Assembly: GCF_934330165.1 (NCBI RefSeq)
Contig: NZ_CAKRGI010000010.1
Span: forward strand, 1 to 62,888
Direction of reading: 5' to 3'
DNA: 62,888 nucleotides
DNA from: an uncultured Mediterraneibacter sp.
Lineage (GTDB): Bacteria; Bacillota; Clostridia; Lachnospirales; Lachnospiraceae
Made by a program: the position numbers and the translations under genes
Shown here: positions 61,147 to 62,888 of the stretch, piece after piece
How the letters are laid out: each line of letters opens with the position of its first letter
Position numbering within the stretch: position 1 is the first letter of the stretch
Notes under the pieces: model-generated
Databases searched by the model: none
What the model was told of the DNA's origin: nothing
The model's input: the letters and a program-made list of their open reading frames with translations, nothing else

Positions 61147-61533
61147 TCCTATGTATTCTGTTAAATAATTAACGGAATTATTTTATACTAGAAGAGTGCG
61201 GATTTCAAGTGTGGGAAAAGATGTTTTTCTATAGATACAATGAAAAAATATTTTTTTGTATTTTTTGCATATTATACGCTTGGATTTTGTAAAATTTTGA
61301 CTGATTCTATTGAAAAATGCGAAAATATAGCATAAAATATGAAAAAAGATAGGTCAATTTTACGGAAAAGTACAATTTAATTCGACAATTTAATGCGAAA
61401 GGAGGATAAGATTCGATTTTGGAAGCAGATTTATTGGATGTGCTTTCCATTCAGACCGTTGGTCTGAAGTAACTTTGTACTGGCTATACAGGGCCATCCT
61501 TAACCTGTAAATTTGAATATGGAGGTTTTTCTT
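61147..61533. promoter_or_regulatory. 387-bp divergent control region and structured leader
   Basis: Minus-strand promoter of the FNT gene at 61208-61180. Plus-strand promoter TTGAAA (61310-61315), 17 bp, TAAAAT (61333-61338), leaving an unusually long leader of about 190 nt. The leader contains TCAGACC-GTT-GGTCTGA (61451-61467) and ACAGG (61488-61492) pairing with CCTGT (61504-61508). No known riboswitch consensus was recognised. Nothing else that looks coding was found. Confidence 0.5.
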
Positions 61534-62888
61534 ATGAAGAAGATGAAAAAGCAATTCCTTTCGCTGTTCGTGTTGTTGTGTATGATAATTTCCATGTTTC
61601 CAACAACTGCATTGGCAGCAAATATTATTGATGTTAGTGGCAATGTAACAATTACCAGATCTGAAGAGGAGTTAACGTGTGCTGATAATTTGTACTACGG
61701 TGAAGTTAATGTCAAAGGTAGTGCAACAGAAAGTAAAACCAGGTTAACGCATCCGGTGTTACCACTGGTCCAGTGGCAGTATGGCAATAATACCTATCAG
61801 ATCATTCCTTCAGCCTATAAATATTATGTCAGCAATATTAAGGATCCTAACAATATCCTTGAGGGGATTGAAGGCAGTGAAGGATCAAGCACGCTTTCGG
61901 GCTGGCCGGGGACATATAAATGTTATCAGACGGTGGTGACAACCGATGGTGTGACGAACGGAACAGCTACGTTTGATATTGATCTGATCTATCAGTTCAG
62001 CAGATTAAATTCGTCCATAGGCTGGAACTATACCAGCAACTGGGGTGGACGTACGCTGCATTTTACGATCACTCAGACAGTGGATGAAAGCACCAAGTAT
62101 ACTGTTACTTACACAGATGGAGTTGAGGACGAAGAAGTCTTCGCAGATGAGGTACACGGAAATCTTTCGTCAGGAGATGCGACACCGGCATTCAGCGGTG
62201 GAACACCGACGAGAACAGGTTATGTATTTAAAGGCTGGAATCCGGCTGTTGCTGAGTCAGTAACAGGAAATGCGACCTATGTAGCAACATGGGGAGAAGA
62301 TAAAAATAATAATGGCATTGACGATAACGAAGAAACGAAATATACGGTTACGTATACGGACGGAGTAGACGGAGAAGAAGTCTTTGCAGATCAGGTGTAT
62401 AATAATCTTGTGTCGGGAGTAGCTACCCCGGCATTCAGCGGCGGAACACCGACAAGAACAGGATATGTCTTCAAAGGCTGGACTCCGGAAGTCGCAGCAA
62501 CAGTAACGGGAAATGCGACCTATGTAGCGACATGGGGAGAGGATAAGAATAATAATGGTATCGCAGATAATGAAGAAACGAAATATACGGTTACGTATAC
62601 GGACGGAGTAGACGGAGAAGAAATCTTTGCGGATCAGGTATACGGAAATCTTCTGTCAGGAGTAGCGACACCGGCATTTGAAGGAACACCGGCAAGGACA
62701 GGTTATGTATTCAAAGGCTGGACTCCGGAAGTTGCGGCAAAAGTAACAGGAAACGCAACCTATGTAGCAACATGGGGAGAAGATAAAAATAATAACGGCA
62801 TTGACGACAACGAAGAAACGAAATATACGGTTACGTATACGGACGGAGTAGACGGAGAAGAAATCTTTGCGGATCAGGTATACGGAAA
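61534..62888 (+). CDS. Secreted tandem-repeat protein, 3' end beyond the window
   Basis: An open frame of at least 451 codons from ATG 61534 (TGGAGG upstream) to the window edge. Signal peptide about 1-29 (MKKMKKQFLSLF ... TALAA), a beta-rich N-terminal domain about 30-185, then repeats of 81 residues (243 bp; one is 240 bp) beginning at about 62098, 62341, 62584 and 62824. Each unit pairs a Flg_new repeat (RTGYVFKGW...ATYVATWGE) with DKNNNGIDDNEE, a Ca-binding-like D-x-N-x-N-G-x-x-D loop of thrombospondin-3 or EF-hand type. Repeats are nearly identical at DNA level. It resembles the giant at 47716 in repeat type but not in its arrangement. Confidence 0.82.
   Translation, partial: MKKMKKQFLSLFVLLCMIISMFPTTALAANIIDVSGNVTITRSEEELTCADNLYYGEVNVKGSATESKTRLTHPVLPLVQWQYGNNTYQIIPSAYKYYVSNIKDPNNILEGIEGSEGSSTLSGWPGTYKCYQTVVTTDGVTNGTATFDIDLIYQFSRLNSSIGWNYTSNWGGRTLHFTITQTVDESTKYTVTYTDGVEDEEVFADEVHGNLSSGDATPAFSGGTPTRTGYVFKGWNPAVAESVTGNATYVATWGEDKNNNGIDDNEETKYTVTYTDGVDGEEVFADQVYNNLVSGVATPAFSGGTPTRTGYVFKGWTPEVAATVTGNATYVATWGEDKNNNGIADNEETKYTVTYTDGVDGEEIFADQVYGNLLSGVATPAFEGTPARTGYVFKGWTPEVAAKVTGNATYVATWGEDKNNNGIDDNEETKYTVTYTDGVDGEEIFADQVYG

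Noticed and set aside
61451..61508. Known riboswitch in the leader of the tandem-repeat gene
   Set aside because: No consensus of the c-di-GMP, T-box, SAM, purine, fluoride or cobalamin classes could be matched, so only an unclassified leader is reported.

Overview
The window reads as chromosome from a Gram-positive, low-to-mid GC anaerobic gut Clostridium of the family Lachnospiraceae, with a Ruminococcus torques/gnavus (Mediterraneibacter)-like gene content. Evidence: strong AGGAGG-type ribosome sites, short intergenic regions, TTGACA/TATAAT promoters, secreted proteins ending in a KTGD-type sorting signal, many Listeria-Bacteroides (Flg_new/InlB B) repeats, a large GH110 blood-group-type alpha-galactosidase, and an FNT formate/nitrite channel. 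The species call is an inference.

Layout. 1-616: a promoter, a structured small RNA candidate with terminator, and a gene remnant. 657-10534: housekeeping and regulatory genes (YfcE-like phosphodiesterase, NYN/LOTUS protein, a small FakA-like domain protein, TetR plus zinc dehydrogenase, MarR plus a YczE-kinase fusion, MarR plus MATE exporter, Nudix and HAD hydrolases). 10535-15721: a DnaA-box-like cluster, an Rpn-type nuclease, a sortase-anchored purple-acid-phosphatase-like enzyme and a YibE/F membrane protein. 15848-19552: the NAD de novo operon nadA-nadB-nadC-niaR with a candidate NiaR operator. 19690-26965: a methyltransferase, a membrane-anchored protein with a C39-like end, ribosomal protein L25/Ctc, and an AAA-ATPase/nuclease overlapping a second YczE-family gene. 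27204-33539: a 2111-residue modular GH110 glycosidase preceded by a decayed copy of part of itself, a run of ten G, and a 13-bp inverted repeat over its ribosome site.

33691-43866: a polyol/ketose catabolic operon (two zinc dehydrogenases, ribulose-phosphate-epimerase-family enzyme, MFS transporter, class II aldolase, PfkB kinase, aldo/keto reductase), a DeoR regulator and a DAACS symporter. The same 15-bp palindrome TCTTTGAAACAAAGA precedes both the operon and the symporter, so all three transcription units probably form one regulon.

43952-57463: an XRE regulator, a CxxC membrane protein and an M18 aminopeptidase, then a surface locus: a LytTR regulator with Glu in place of the phospho-acceptor Asp, a 2675-residue secreted repeat protein, a small membrane-anchored protein, a secreted beta-rich protein and a sortase-anchored protein. 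This five-gene locus is the best candidate for an undescribed system. 57589-61131: tRNA-Cys, a Stealth phosphotransferase, a GT2 glycosyltransferase, a broken glycosyltransferase-like remnant and an FNT channel. 61534 to the end: the start of another secreted repeat protein built from near-identical 243-bp tandem units, cut by the window edge.
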